This document shows positions 8,411 to 15,948 of a stretch of DNA of 33,427 nt, piece after piece. The translations under genes were made by a program, and so were the position numbers. This stretch comes from Pseudonocardia lacus (lineage in GTDB: Bacteria; Actinomycetota; Actinomycetes; Mycobacteriales; Pseudonocardiaceae). The notes under the pieces were generated by a model that made no database searches, had not been told where the DNA came from, and saw only the letters and a list, made by a program, of their open reading frames with translations. The DNA is taken from contig NZ_JAHDTH010000076.1 of NCBI RefSeq assembly GCF_018531445.1, forward strand, positions 1 through 33,427. Reading direction: 5' to 3'. How positions within the stretch are numbered: the first letter of the stretch is position 1; each line of letters begins with the position of its first letter.

Positions 8411-9963
8411 GCCCCTCCTCCTCCGGCCGCGGGCGCGACCCGCTCGCGCAGCACCCGCTTCAGGATCTTGCCCACCGTGTTGCGGGGCAGCTCGTCGACG
8501 ACGACCACCTCGCGCGGGCACTTGTAGCCGGCCAGCCGCTCCCGGCAGAACGCGCGCACCTCGTCGGCGTCGATCGACCCGCCGGCCACCGGCTCCAGCA
8601 CGGCGACCACCCGCTCGCCCCACACCTCGTCCGGGGCGCCGACGACGGCCGCCGCCGCCACCGCCGGGTGCTCGTGCAGGACGTCCTCGACCTCGCGGGA
8701 GTACACGTTCTCGCCGCCGGTCAGGATCATGTCCTTCTTGCGGTCGACGATGTAGAAGTAGCCCTCGGCGTCGCGCCTGGCCAGGTCGCCGGTGTGGAAC
8801 CAGCCCCCGCGCAGCGCCTCGGCGGTGGCCTCGGGACGGCCCCAGTAGCCCGAGCACACCTGGTCGCCCCGCACGACCAGCTCGCCGACCACGTCGGCCG
8901 CGGTGTCCACACCGTGCTCGTCGACCACCCGGACGGCCGACAGCGACATCGGCTTGCCGACCGAGGCCAGCAGCTCGGTGCGCCCCTGGGCCGCGGCGAC
9001 GTGGTCCTCGGCGCTGTGCACCAGCACGTTGCCCGACAGCTCCGTCATGCCGAACCCGGTCTGGAACTGCGCGTTGGGGAACCGGCGCATCGCCTCGCGC
9101 AGCACGGTGACCGGCATCGGCGCCGAGCCGTAGCCGATGCGCCGGACCGAGGAGGTGTCGTAGGAGTCGAACGCGGGGTGGCGCAGCAGCATCGCCAGCA
9201 TGGTCGGGGCCGCGGTCGTCGAGGTCACCCGGTGCTCCTGCACGAGCGCCAGCAGGCCCTCGGGGTCGTAGCGGCGCATCAGGACCAGGGTGTCGGCGTG
9301 CAGGTGGGCCACGAGCACGCCGTAGCCGGCGATGTGGCACAGCGGCCACGGGCACAGCGACACCGCGGGCCACACCTCCTCGTCGTAGCCCCAGCTCACC
9401 GCCGCGTTGAGCACCCCGGCGACGACGTTGCGGTGGGTGAGCACCGCGCCCTTGGCCCGCCCGGTGGTGCCCGAGGTGTAGATCAGCCAGGCCGGGGTGT
9501 CGTCGTCGGGCGGGTCGGGTTCGGTGTCCGGGCCGCCGTCCAGGAGCGCGCTGAACGGCGTGGTGCCCGGAGCGTCGCCGTCGACGCAGACGATCGTGCG
9601 CACCGAGCCCACCGACTCCGCGACCGCCCGCGCCGTCTCCAGGAACTTCAGCTCGGTGATCAGCACCGTCGGTTCGGCGTCGGAGAGCACGTCGACGACC
9701 TCGCGCGAGGCCAGCCGGTAGTTGACGAACACCAGCGCCATCCCGGCCAGCGGCACGCCGTAGTACGCCAGCACGTACTCGGGGTTGTTCTCGGTCAGCA
9801 CCGCCACGCGGTCGCCGGGCCCGGCCAGGCCGCGCAGGCCGTGCGCGAGCCGGCAGACGTCGGCGTGCAGCTCCCGGTAGGTCCACGAGCGTCCCTCGAA
9901 GCGCAGCGCCGCCACGTCGGGCGCCCTGCGCGCGGCGAACGCCACCACGTCGCTGATCCTCAT
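8407..9963 (-). CDS. AMP-dependent acyl-CoA synthetase/ligase
   Basis: A 518-residue ANL-superfamily ligase that activates a carboxylic acid to its acyl-AMP and then acyl-CoA. Motifs in order: phosphate loop [11 protein letters not shown] at 162-172, GFGMTE at 303-308, GWFHTGD at 387-393, hinge region near DRKKDMI (407-413), and the C-terminal catalytic Lys499 in NTVGKILKR. All core residues are present and the length is normal for a medium/long-chain or aryl-acid ligase. The start ATG at 9963 has GGAGAAG 5 bases upstream. It sits 42 bases after the phosphotransferase gene and overlaps the downstream crotonase, so it likely makes the CoA ester that the crotonase acts on. Confidence 0.92.
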   Translation of the reverse strand: MRISDVVAFAARRAPDVAALRFEGRSWTYRELHADVCRLAHGLRGLAGPGDRVAVLTENNPEYVLAYYGVPLAGMALVFVNYRLASREVVDVLSDAEPTVLITELKFLETARAVAESVGSVRTIVCVDGDAPGTTPFSALLDGGPDTEPDPPDDDTPAWLIYTSGTTGRAKGAVLTHRNVVAGVLNAAVSWGYDEEVWPAVSLCPWPLCHIAGYGVLVAHLHADTLVLMRRYDPEGLLALVQEHRVTSTTAAPTMLAMLLRHPAFDSYDTSSVRRIGYGSAPMPVTVLREAMRRFPNAQFQTGFGMTELSGNVLVHSAEDHVAAAQGRTELLASVGKPMSLSAVRVVDEHGVDTAADVVGELVVRGDQVCSGYWGRPEATAEALRGGWFHTGDLARRDAEGYFYIVDRKKDMILTGGENVYSREVEDVLHEHPAVAAAAVVGAPDEVWGERVVAVLEPVAGGSIDADEVRAFCRERLAGYKCPREVVVVDELPRNTVGKILKRVLRERVAPAAGGGGA

Positions 9964-10005
9964 CGATCTTCTCCGGTGGTCGACTCGAACGGGTGGGGCC
10001 GGCCC

Positions 10006-11418
10006 CTAACCCGGCTGCTGCAGGTAGCGGGGGTTGGCCACGGCGAGCCGGTCGGTCACCGCGGCGCGCACCGCGGCCAGCACCGCCGGGTCGTCGGCGG
10101 CCAGCGCGCCGGAGCGGATCGCCGCCGCCAGCCCGGCCTGGTCGGCGCGGGCCAGGGCGGCGAGCCGGCGCCGTTGCCGACCCGCCTGTTCGGGGCCGAG
10201 CCGCAGCTCGCGCTCGACGCCGTCGAGCGCGTTGGCCGCGACCCGGGACAGGAAGTTGAGCCTGCCGTCGGTGGCCGCCATGACCTCGGTGCGCAGGAAC
10301 TCGGCCACCGCGGCGACCAGCTCCGGCGACGTGGGCCGGCCGTGCAGGTCCGACCACGGCAGGGCTTCGCCGGTCGGTTCACCGGTCGGCTCGGCGGGCA
10401 GGCCGAGCGCGAGCAGCACGTCGTGCTCCTGCTCGCACACCCGCCGCCCGATCGCGGCCAGCTCGACCGAGCGGCTCTGCCCGGACAGGTGCCGCTCGGC
10501 CATCGCGCGACAACCCACGGCCCAGCGCGCGGTGCCGTAGACCTGCCACCACAGCACGTCCGCCTCGGCAGGGCGCCAGCCCGCCACCGCGGCGTAGCCG
10601 TCCAGCAACTGCTCGACGGTGCCGAAGCCGCCGGCCGGCAGCGGCGAGCCGAACCGCCAGCACTTCACGCACAGCCAGCCCAGGTCCTCGCGGGGGTCGC
10701 CGCGGTGCACGATCTCCCAGTCCAGCACCGCGCGCAGGCCGTCCTCGGCGATGATCAGGTTGCCGGTGCGGAAGTCGCCGTGGACCACGGTCTCGGCCAC
10801 CGGCTCGGGCCGGTGCTCGGCCAGCCAGTGCAGCGCGATCTCGATGGTCGGCAGCGGCTCGCCGAGCGCGTCGTAGGAGGCCCGCAGGTGCTCCAGCGGC
10901 TCGATCCGGGGCAGGCCGGGCACCTGCTCCAGCGGCAGCGCGTGGATGCGGGCCAGGGTGGCGCCCAGCTCGGCGGCCAGCCCGGCGCGGGCGCCCGCGT
11001 AGCGGTCCTCGCGCAGCAGCCGCCGGGCGATCGTCTCGCCGTCGACGTGCTCGGTGATCAGGTACGGCGCGCCGACCACGGCGGGGTCGGTCCCCGAGTC
11101 GACCAGCCGCGGCACCGCGACGCCCGCGGCACCGGTCGCCCCGATCGCGGCCGCCTCCAGCGCCATCCCCTCCGGGCGGCCGAACCCGGGCGGGTCGCGG
11201 CGCAGCACGAGCCGGCGCGGCGCGCCGTCCGCGGGTTCGGCGGTGAACGACCACGTCTCGCGGCTGGCCCCACCGGTGAGCCGGCGCAGGTCGACGACGC
11301 GCACGTCGGCGCCGAGTACCTCGGCCAGCCGGGCGGCCAGCAGCTCCGCGAGCACCGCCGGGTCGGCCGCGTCGGCCGGGTCGGCGCGCGGAGCGCCGTC
11401 GATCTGGTGCGCCGTCAT
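10006..11418 (-). CDS. APH-like phosphotransferase fused to a DUF6285-like C-terminal domain
   Basis: A 470-residue protein. Residues ~20-330 form an aminoglycoside-phosphotransferase/ACAD10-11-type kinase fold with [10 protein letters not shown] at 211-220 (catalytic Asp215) and the metal-binding DWE at 233-235. Bacterial members next to acyl-CoA genes are thought to phosphorylate hydroxy-acids or hydroxyacyl-CoAs rather than antibiotics. Residues ~355-470 are a separate helical domain ([37 protein letters not shown]) that looks like DUF6285, usually a stand-alone protein encoded beside such kinases. The ATG at 11418 follows GAGGGGG by 6 bases. It sits between TetR (10-base gap) and the acyl-CoA synthetase, so it is probably part of the same catabolic operon. 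Confidence 0.83.
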   Translation of the reverse strand: MTAHQIDGAPRADPADAADPAVLAELLAARLAEVLGADVRVVDLRRLTGGASRETWSFTAEPADGAPRRLVLRRDPPGFGRPEGMALEAAAIGATGAAGVAVPRLVDSGTDPAVVGAPYLITEHVDGETIARRLLREDRYAGARAGLAAELGATLARIHALPLEQVPGLPRIEPLEHLRASYDALGEPLPTIEIALHWLAEHRPEPVAETVVHGDFRTGNLIIAEDGLRAVLDWEIVHRGDPREDLGWLCVKCWRFGSPLPAGGFGTVEQLLDGYAAVAGWRPAEADVLWWQVYGTARWAVGCRAMAERHLSGQSRSVELAAIGRRVCEQEHDVLLALGLPAEPTGEPTGEALPWSDLHGRPTSPELVAAVAEFLRTEVMAATDGRLNFLSRVAANALDGVERELRLGPEQAGRQRRRLAALARADQAGLAAAIRSGALAADDPAVLAAVRAAVTDRLAVANPRYLQQPG

Positions 11419-11428
11419 CGCCGCCCCC

Positions 11429-12058
11429 TCAGTGCATGCCGTTCCTCGTGCCGTCCGGGACGGGCCCACCGACCATGTCCAGGGCCAGCCGCTGGTAGCG
11501 CTGCACGACCTCGTGGCGGCTCAGCCGCCCGGACGGCGAGAACCACGCCGCCACCCCGGTGCACATGACCACGATCGCCCGCGAGGCCTCCGCCGCCAGC
11601 GGCGTCGTGAACACGCCCCGCTCGACGCCCTCGCCCACCACCGCGTCGAACATCCGCTGCTGCTCGGCCCGCTTGGCCAGGTGCCGGGCGCGCACCGGCT
11701 CCTGCAGCGCCCGCACCTCGCTGGTGCCCAGCAGCGTGCCGCGCTGGTCCTCCAGGTGGAACAGCACCTGCACCGCGACCAGCGCCCGCAGCCGGTCGGC
11801 CGGGTCGTCGCCGGCCCCGTCCAGCGCCGAGCGGGTGCGACTGAGCAGGGCCTTGATGCCCCGCTCCATGATCGTGGCCAGCACCTCCTGCTTGGAGGTG
11901 AAGTGGTGGTAGAGCGCGCCGGGGCTCATCCCGGCCCGCACGGCGATGTCGCGCACGGACGTGCCGTGGTAGCCGTGCTCGGCCATGACCGCGATCGCCG
12001 CCTGCAGGATCGCCGTCTCGCCGGCCGGGGCCGGTGCCGGATCTGCCGCGCTCGCCAC
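11429..12058 (-). CDS. TetR/AcrR family transcriptional regulator
   Basis: A 209-residue TetR repressor, first gene of the phosphotransferase/acyl-CoA synthetase/crotonase operon. The HTH is near residues 32-54 (GTSVRDIAVRAGMSPGALYHHF outline, with the recognition-helix end GALYHHF followed by SKQEVL). The remainder is a helical ligand-binding domain, whose ligand is likely an acyl-CoA given the operon (inference). I chose the GTG at 12058 because GGAGGTGG lies directly upstream (12061-12070); a GTG at 12103 would lengthen the protein by 15 unconserved residues. It probably binds the palindrome at 12218-12233 and controls both its own operon and the divergent crotonase. Confidence 0.9.
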   Translation of the reverse strand: MASAADPAPAPAGETAILQAAIAVMAEHGYHGTSVRDIAVRAGMSPGALYHHFTSKQEVLATIMERGIKALLSRTRSALDGAGDDPADRLRALVAVQVLFHLEDQRGTLLGTSEVRALQEPVRARHLAKRAEQQRMFDAVVGEGVERGVFTTPLAAEASRAIVVMCTGVAAWFSPSGRLSRHEVVQRYQRLALDMVGGPVPDGTRNGMH

Positions 12059-12173
12059 CCGGCCACCTCCCGTCCGCACCCCCGGACCGGGTCCGGCGGG
12101 CACGCCACGCTACTCGGGCGCGCCCGGCCCGGAGGTCACCGGTCGTCGCCGGCCCCGGTCGGCCCCCTTCCGG

Positions 12174-12209
12174 GAGGTACCGCTGCTCCGTCGGAAGCGG
12201 GAAATCCAC
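12174..12209 (-). pseudogene. Possible remnant of an acyl-CoA dehydrogenase start
   Basis: On the minus strand, an ideal AGGAGGG (12213-12219) precedes a GTG at 12209 that reads MDFPLPTEQRYL. The MDF-x-L-xx-EQ opening is typical of acyl-CoA dehydrogenases. After about 12 codons the similarity stops and the frame runs on as a shadow of the TetR gene. I read this as the surviving leader and first codons of a deleted dehydrogenase gene that once headed the operon, or alternatively as a chance short leader peptide. Confidence 0.3.
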
Positions 12210-12217
12210 GGACCCTC

Positions 12218-12233
12218 CTAAACGATCGTTCAG
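12218..12233. promoter_or_regulatory. TetR-type operator between divergent crotonase and TetR operons
   Basis: CTAAACGATCGTTCAG is a 16-base inverted repeat with one mismatched pair and a perfect AACGATCGTT core. It lies in the only divergent intergenic space of this locus and is followed on the plus strand by a possible -10 (TAGCAT, 12235-12240) for the crotonase gene. The length and symmetry fit a TetR-family operator. Confidence 0.6.
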
Positions 12234-12278
12234 CTAGCATGGCACCGCCCCCGGGCCACGGGGAAGAGGAGGCGGCAG

Positions 12279-13073
12279 ATGCGTGAGATCCGCTACGACC
12301 GGGCCGACGGCGTCGCGACCGTGACGATCGACCGCCCGGAGAAGCGCGGCGCGATGACCTACGCGATGCTCGGCGAGTTCGGCGAGGCCGTGGCCAGGGC
12401 GGGCGCCGACCCGGACGTGCGCGTGCTGCTGGTGACCGGCGTGCCGGGCAGCTTCTGCTCCGGCATCGACCTCGCCGACCTCGCCGGGCGCTCCCCCGAC
12501 GAGCGCGGCCGCCCCGGCGGCGACGGCGGCCCGACCGACGAGCGGGGCGGGCGCATCCCGCTGCTGGTCGGCTGCCCCAAGCCGGTCGTCGCGGCGGTCG
12601 ACGGGATGGCCGTGGGCATGGGCGCGGAGTTCGCCACCCAGGCCGACCTGCGGATCGTCTCCGACCGGGCGCGGTTCCGGTGGAACTTCGTGCACCGCGG
12701 GCTGGTCAGCGACACCGGCGCGGGCACCTGGCTGCTGCCCCGCCAGATCGGGCTGGGCCCCGCGCTCCGGCTGCTCTACACCGGCGAGGACCTCGGCGCC
12801 CGGGAGGCGCTGGCCCTCGGCTTCGCCACGGCCGTCGTGACGCCGGAGGAGCTGCCCGCCGCCGCGGCCGAGCTGGCCGCCCGCATCGCCGCGTCCTCGC
12901 CGTTCGCGGTCGCCCGGACCAAGCAGCTCGCGCTCGACGGGCTCGCCCGCGACCTGCCCGAGCACGTCCGGGCCACCGGCGCCGCGCTGGCCGAGTGCTT
13001 CGCCTCCGCCGACCACGCCGAGGGCGTCGCCGCCTTCCTGGAGCGCCGGCCCGCGCAGTTCACCGGCCGCTGA
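12279..13073 (+). CDS. Enoyl-CoA hydratase/isomerase (crotonase) family protein, isomerase-like active site
   Basis: A 264-residue crotonase, divergent from the TetR-led operon. Oxyanion segments are VTGVPGSFCSGIDL (~52-65) and AAVDGMAVGMGAEFA (~105-119). As in the other crotonase of this locus, the first catalytic Glu position is kept (Glu117), the second is replaced by Phe137, and an Asp is found at 145 in GLVSDTG. Together these suggest an isomerase-like or lyase-like CoA reaction instead of classical hydration. A variable Gly/Asp/Arg-rich loop (~70-92) is longer than usual. GAGGAGG lies 6 bases upstream of the ATG. It is probably controlled by the same TetR as the divergent operon. Confidence 0.87.
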   Translation: MREIRYDRADGVATVTIDRPEKRGAMTYAMLGEFGEAVARAGADPDVRVLLVTGVPGSFCSGIDLADLAGRSPDERGRPGGDGGPTDERGGRIPLLVGCPKPVVAAVDGMAVGMGAEFATQADLRIVSDRARFRWNFVHRGLVSDTGAGTWLLPRQIGLGPALRLLYTGEDLGAREALALGFATAVVTPEELPAAAAELAARIAASSPFAVARTKQLALDGLARDLPEHVRATGAALAECFASADHAEGVAAFLERRPAQFTGR

Positions 13074-13084
13074 CCGGCGGTCAG
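13070..13084. terminator. Hairpin holding both stop codons of convergent genes
   Basis: A perfect inverted repeat, CTGACCG-G-CGGTCAG, contains the TGA of the plus-strand crotonase and the TGA (as TCA) of the minus-strand TetR gene. It could act as a bidirectional terminator. It lacks a T-run, as is common in GC-rich actinobacteria. Confidence 0.45.
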
Positions 13085-13719
13085 GGGTTGGCGAGGCGGG
13101 CGCCGGCCCGCCCGAGCGCGAGGAACAGCTCCGCGGTGTCGTGCACGAGCTGGTCGCGCTCGACCGGGATCTCGCCGGCCAGCCAGCGCACGAGCAGCTC
13201 GCTGAACCCGCCGACGACGAACGCGCCCACCATCCGGTGCGCGACGCCGGGCTCCTCGCCGCCGGCCTCGGCCGCGATCATCCCGGCGATCAGCGAGCCC
13301 GACTCCACCCGCCGGTGCGTCAGCCCCTCGTTGCCGCGGCCCTCGACGTAGAGCACCCGGGCCCGGCGGCGGTCGGTGTCGACGAACTCGACGGTGGCCC
13401 CGACGAGCGCCCGCACCCTGGCCACCGGATCGGTGCCGGCCGCCTGCACGGCGGCCTCGCCGGCTTCGCGCAGCTCGTCGACCACCCGGTCGAACACCGC
13501 CACGACCAGGGCGTCGATGTCGGCGAAGCTCTCGTAGAAGTAGCGGGCGTTCAGCCGGGCCGCGGCACACACGCCACGCACGGTCGTGCCCGCCAACCCG
13601 AGGGTGCCCAGCAGTTCGAGACCCGCGTCGAGCAGCAGGGCGCGCCGCTCGGCCACCCGGTCGGCCGCGGGCACGCCAGCCCAGCGGGCCGGCCTGTTCG
13701 TCTCGTCAAGTCTTGGCAA
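13081..13719 (-). CDS. TetR/AcrR family regulator of the epoxide-hydrolase operon
   Basis: A 212-residue TetR protein. It begins with an Arg-rich arm and RWAGVPAADRVAERR, a segment often conserved in one actinobacterial TetR group, followed by an HTH (LAGTTVRGVCAAARLNARYFYESF outline, ending ARYFYESF) and a ligand-binding domain. Because RWAGV precedes the GTG at 13674, I prefer the TTG at 13719, which would lie about 6 bases after the start expected from a TAAGGT -10 (13733-13738, minus strand), so translation may be near-leaderless. This start is uncertain; GTG 13674 is the alternative (197 residues). It is divergent from the epoxide-hydrolase operon with two operators between them, so it is the likely local repressor. 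Confidence 0.85.
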   Translation of the reverse strand: MPRLDETNRPARWAGVPAADRVAERRALLLDAGLELLGTLGLAGTTVRGVCAAARLNARYFYESFADIDALVVAVFDRVVDELREAGEAAVQAAGTDPVARVRALVGATVEFVDTDRRRARVLYVEGRGNEGLTHRRVESGSLIAGMIAAEAGGEEPGVAHRMVGAFVVGGFSELLVRWLAGEIPVERDQLVHDTAELFLALGRAGARLANP

Positions 13720-13731
13720 CGCGCGTGACCA
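13714..13731. promoter_or_regulatory. TetR operator copy 1
   Basis: The 18 bases TGGCAACG-CG-CGTGACCA form an imperfect inverted repeat matching the copy at 13745-13762 in 15 of 18 positions. It overlaps the proposed TTG start of the TetR gene. Confidence 0.6.
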
Positions 13732-13740
13732 TACCTTAGG

Positions 13741-13766
13741 TTCCTGGCAACGTCCGTTACCAGGAA
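13741..13766. promoter_or_regulatory. TetR operator copy 2, overlapping the epoxide hydrolase RBS
   Basis: A 26-base inverted repeat (11 of 13 pairs matched). Its core is TGGCAACG-TC-CGTTACCA at 13745-13762, exactly 31 bases (about three helix turns) from copy 1. Its right end runs into GGAAGG, the probable ribosome-binding site of the gene starting at 13776. Possible -10 elements for both directions (TACCTT plus, TAAGGT minus, 13732-13738) lie between the two copies. Confidence 0.7.
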
Positions 13767-13775
13767 GGTGGCACC

Positions 13776-14735
13776 GTGGCCGCTGAGCGCAAGGTCGCCG
13801 TGAACGGGGTCGAACTGCACGTGCTCGAGGACGGCCCGCAGGACGGGCCACCGGTGATCCTGTCCCACGGGTTCCCCGAGCTGGCGTACTCGTGGCGCCA
13901 CCAGCTGCCGGCGCTGGGCGCGGCGGGCTACCGGGTGCTCGCGCCCGACCAGCGCGGCTACGGGCGCAGCTCGCGGCCGGAGGCGATCAGCGACTACGAC
14001 ATCACCCACCTCAGCGACGACCTCATCGGCCTGCTCGACGACATCGGGGCCGAGAAGGCGGTGTTCGTCGGGCACGACTGGGGCTCGATGGTGGTCTGGC
14101 AGACCGCGCTGCTGCACCCCGAGCGCGTCGCCGGGGTGTGCGGCATGAGCGTGCCGTTCAGCCCGCGCCCGCCGGCCCCGCCCACGCAGCTGTGGCGCCA
14201 GGTCTTCGCCGGCCACTTCTTCTACATCCTCTACTTCCAGGAGCCCGGGGTCGCCGACGCCGAGCTCGATGCCGACGCCGCCAAGGTGATGCGCAGGCTG
14301 CTCACCAGCGTGCGCACCGACCGGGTCGTCCCCGGCGACGCGAACGCCGACGACGGCCGCGGCTTCGCCGACCGGTTCCCCGAGCCCGACGGCCTGCCGG
14401 GCTGGCTCAGCCAGCAGGAGCTGGACTTCTACATCGGCGAGTTCACCCGCACCGGGTTCACCGGCGGGCTGAACTGGTACCGCAACTTCGACCGCAACTG
14501 GGAGACGACCCCGCAGCTGGCGGGCGCGAAGGTGACCGCGCCCAGCCTGTTCATCGGCGGCGCGCTGGACCCGGTGCTCACCCTGGCCCCGCCCGATCGG
14601 CAGGCCGAGTGGCTCACCGACTTCCGCGGCACCGTGCTGGTCGACGACGCGGGGCACTGGGTCCAGCAGGAGAAGGCCGACGAGGTGAACACCGCGCTGC
14701 TGGACTGGCTGCGCGGCATCGGTTGGGGGAAGTGA
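13776..14735 (+). CDS. Alpha/beta hydrolase, epoxide hydrolase type
   Basis: A 319-residue alpha/beta-hydrolase with epoxide hydrolase signatures. It has the oxyanion motif HGFP at 31-34, nucleophile Asp101 in GHDWGS, and charge-relay residues Asp265 (GGALDP) and His294 (DAGHW). Cap-domain tyrosines stand in the right places to activate the epoxide (Tyr153 in ILYFQEPG, Tyr235 in LNWYRN). It is therefore expected to open an epoxide to a vicinal diol in the cytoplasm. A GTG start at 13776 is preceded by AGGAAGG. It is the first gene of a four-gene operon and is followed after one base by a monooxygenase that could make the epoxide. Closely related haloalkane dehalogenases also use Asp, but the FQxPG cap motif favours epoxide hydrolase. 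Confidence 0.9.
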   Translation: MAAERKVAVNGVELHVLEDGPQDGPPVILSHGFPELAYSWRHQLPALGAAGYRVLAPDQRGYGRSSRPEAISDYDITHLSDDLIGLLDDIGAEKAVFVGHDWGSMVVWQTALLHPERVAGVCGMSVPFSPRPPAPPTQLWRQVFAGHFFYILYFQEPGVADAELDADAAKVMRRLLTSVRTDRVVPGDANADDGRGFADRFPEPDGLPGWLSQQELDFYIGEFTRTGFTGGLNWYRNFDRNWETTPQLAGAKVTAPSLFIGGALDPVLTLAPPDRQAEWLTDFRGTVLVDDAGHWVQQEKADEVNTALLDWLRGIGWGK

Positions 14736-14736
14736 C

Positions 14737-15948
14737 ATGAGCGAGCGTCCGCTGAACTTCGGCGTCTTCTACGCGCCGTTCCACCCCTACGGCCAGGACC
14801 CGACCCTGGCCCTGGAGTACGACCTGGAGCGCATCGAGGCGCTCGACCGCTTCGGCTTCGACGAGGCCTGGGTGGGCGAGCACCACTCCGGGGGCTACGA
14901 GCTGATCGGCAGCCCGGAGATCTTCATCGCCGCCGCGGCGCAGCGCACCAGGAACATCCGGCTCGGCACCGGCGTCGTCTCGATGCCCTACCACCACCCG
15001 TGGCTGCTGGCCGACCGGATCTGCCTGCTCGACCACCTCACCCGCGGCCGGATCATCTTCGGCACCGGTCCGGGCGCGCTGCCCACCGACGCCTTCACGA
15101 TGGGCATCGACCCGGTCGAGCAGCGCCGCCGCCACGAGGAGGCGCTGGAGGCGGTGACCGCGCTGTTCACCAGCGAGGAGCCGGTCACCCGGGAGACCGA
15201 CTGGTTCACCATGCGCGAGGCACGCCTGCAGCTTCGCCCCTACCAGTGGCCGCACCCGGAGATCGCGGTCGCGGCGATGGTGTCGCCGTCCGGGCCGCGG
15301 CTGGCCGGCCAGTACGGCGCGTCGCTGCTGTCGCTGTCGATGTCGGCGGCCGCCGAGGGCTTCGCCGCGATCGGCAACGCCTGGGGCATCGTCGAGGAGC
15401 AGGCGGCCAAGGCCGGCCGGCCCGCGCCGGACCGCGCCAGCTGGCGCGTGCTCGGCCAGATGCACCTGGCTCCCACCCGCGAGCAGGCCATCGAGGACTG
15501 CAAGTACGGCCTGCGGGACTTCGCGAACTACTTCGGCGGTGGTGCCGGATTCGTCCCGCTGTCCGACGGTGGCGATGGCGAGGTCTCCGACGCCGAGTTC
15601 ATCCGCCAGTACGCCGACAGCGGCCGGGCCCTGATCGGCACCCCGGACGACGCCATCGCCTACATCGACAAGCTGCTCGCCCAGTCCGGGGGGTTCGGCA
15701 CGTTCCTGCAGCTCGGCCACGACTGGGCCTCCCCGGCGGCGACCATCGAGTCGTACCGGCTGTTCGCCCGGCACGTGATCCCGCACTTCAAGGGCCGGCT
15801 GGCCGCGCCGAAGGCCTCCCACGACTGGGCGGTCGGCAAGCGCGAGCAGATCTTCGGTCGGGCCGGCGAGGCGGTCATCAACGCGATCAAGAGCCACGCC
15901 GCGGAGCAGGCCGCGCCGCCCGCGACCGAGCAGCAGGGGCAGGCCTGA
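14737..15948 (+). CDS. LLM class flavin-dependent monooxygenase, limonene-1,2-monooxygenase-like
   Basis: A 403-residue luciferase-like protein, the length of true flavin-dependent LLM monooxygenases rather than short F420 enzymes. Features: FGVFYAPFHPYGQDPTLALE at the N-terminus, FDEAWVGEHHSGG (EHH of the luciferase fold), NIRLGTGVVSMPYHHPWLLADR, and GRIIFGTGPGALPTDA. These strongly recall limonene monooxygenase (LimB) of Rhodococcus (from memory, not a search). The predicted reaction is oxygenation, probably epoxidation, of an alkene with FMNH2/FADH2; no flavin reductase is encoded nearby. It starts one base after the epoxide hydrolase stop with GGGGGAAG upstream, and its TGA overlaps the next ATG (TGATG), so the genes are translationally coupled. 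Confidence 0.87.
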   Translation: MSERPLNFGVFYAPFHPYGQDPTLALEYDLERIEALDRFGFDEAWVGEHHSGGYELIGSPEIFIAAAAQRTRNIRLGTGVVSMPYHHPWLLADRICLLDHLTRGRIIFGTGPGALPTDAFTMGIDPVEQRRRHEEALEAVTALFTSEEPVTRETDWFTMREARLQLRPYQWPHPEIAVAAMVSPSGPRLAGQYGASLLSLSMSAAAEGFAAIGNAWGIVEEQAAKAGRPAPDRASWRVLGQMHLAPTREQAIEDCKYGLRDFANYFGGGAGFVPLSDGGDGEVSDAEFIRQYADSGRALIGTPDDAIAYIDKLLAQSGGFGTFLQLGHDWASPAATIESYRLFARHVIPHFKGRLAAPKASHDWAVGKREQIFGRAGEAVINAIKSHAAEQAAPPATEQQGQA

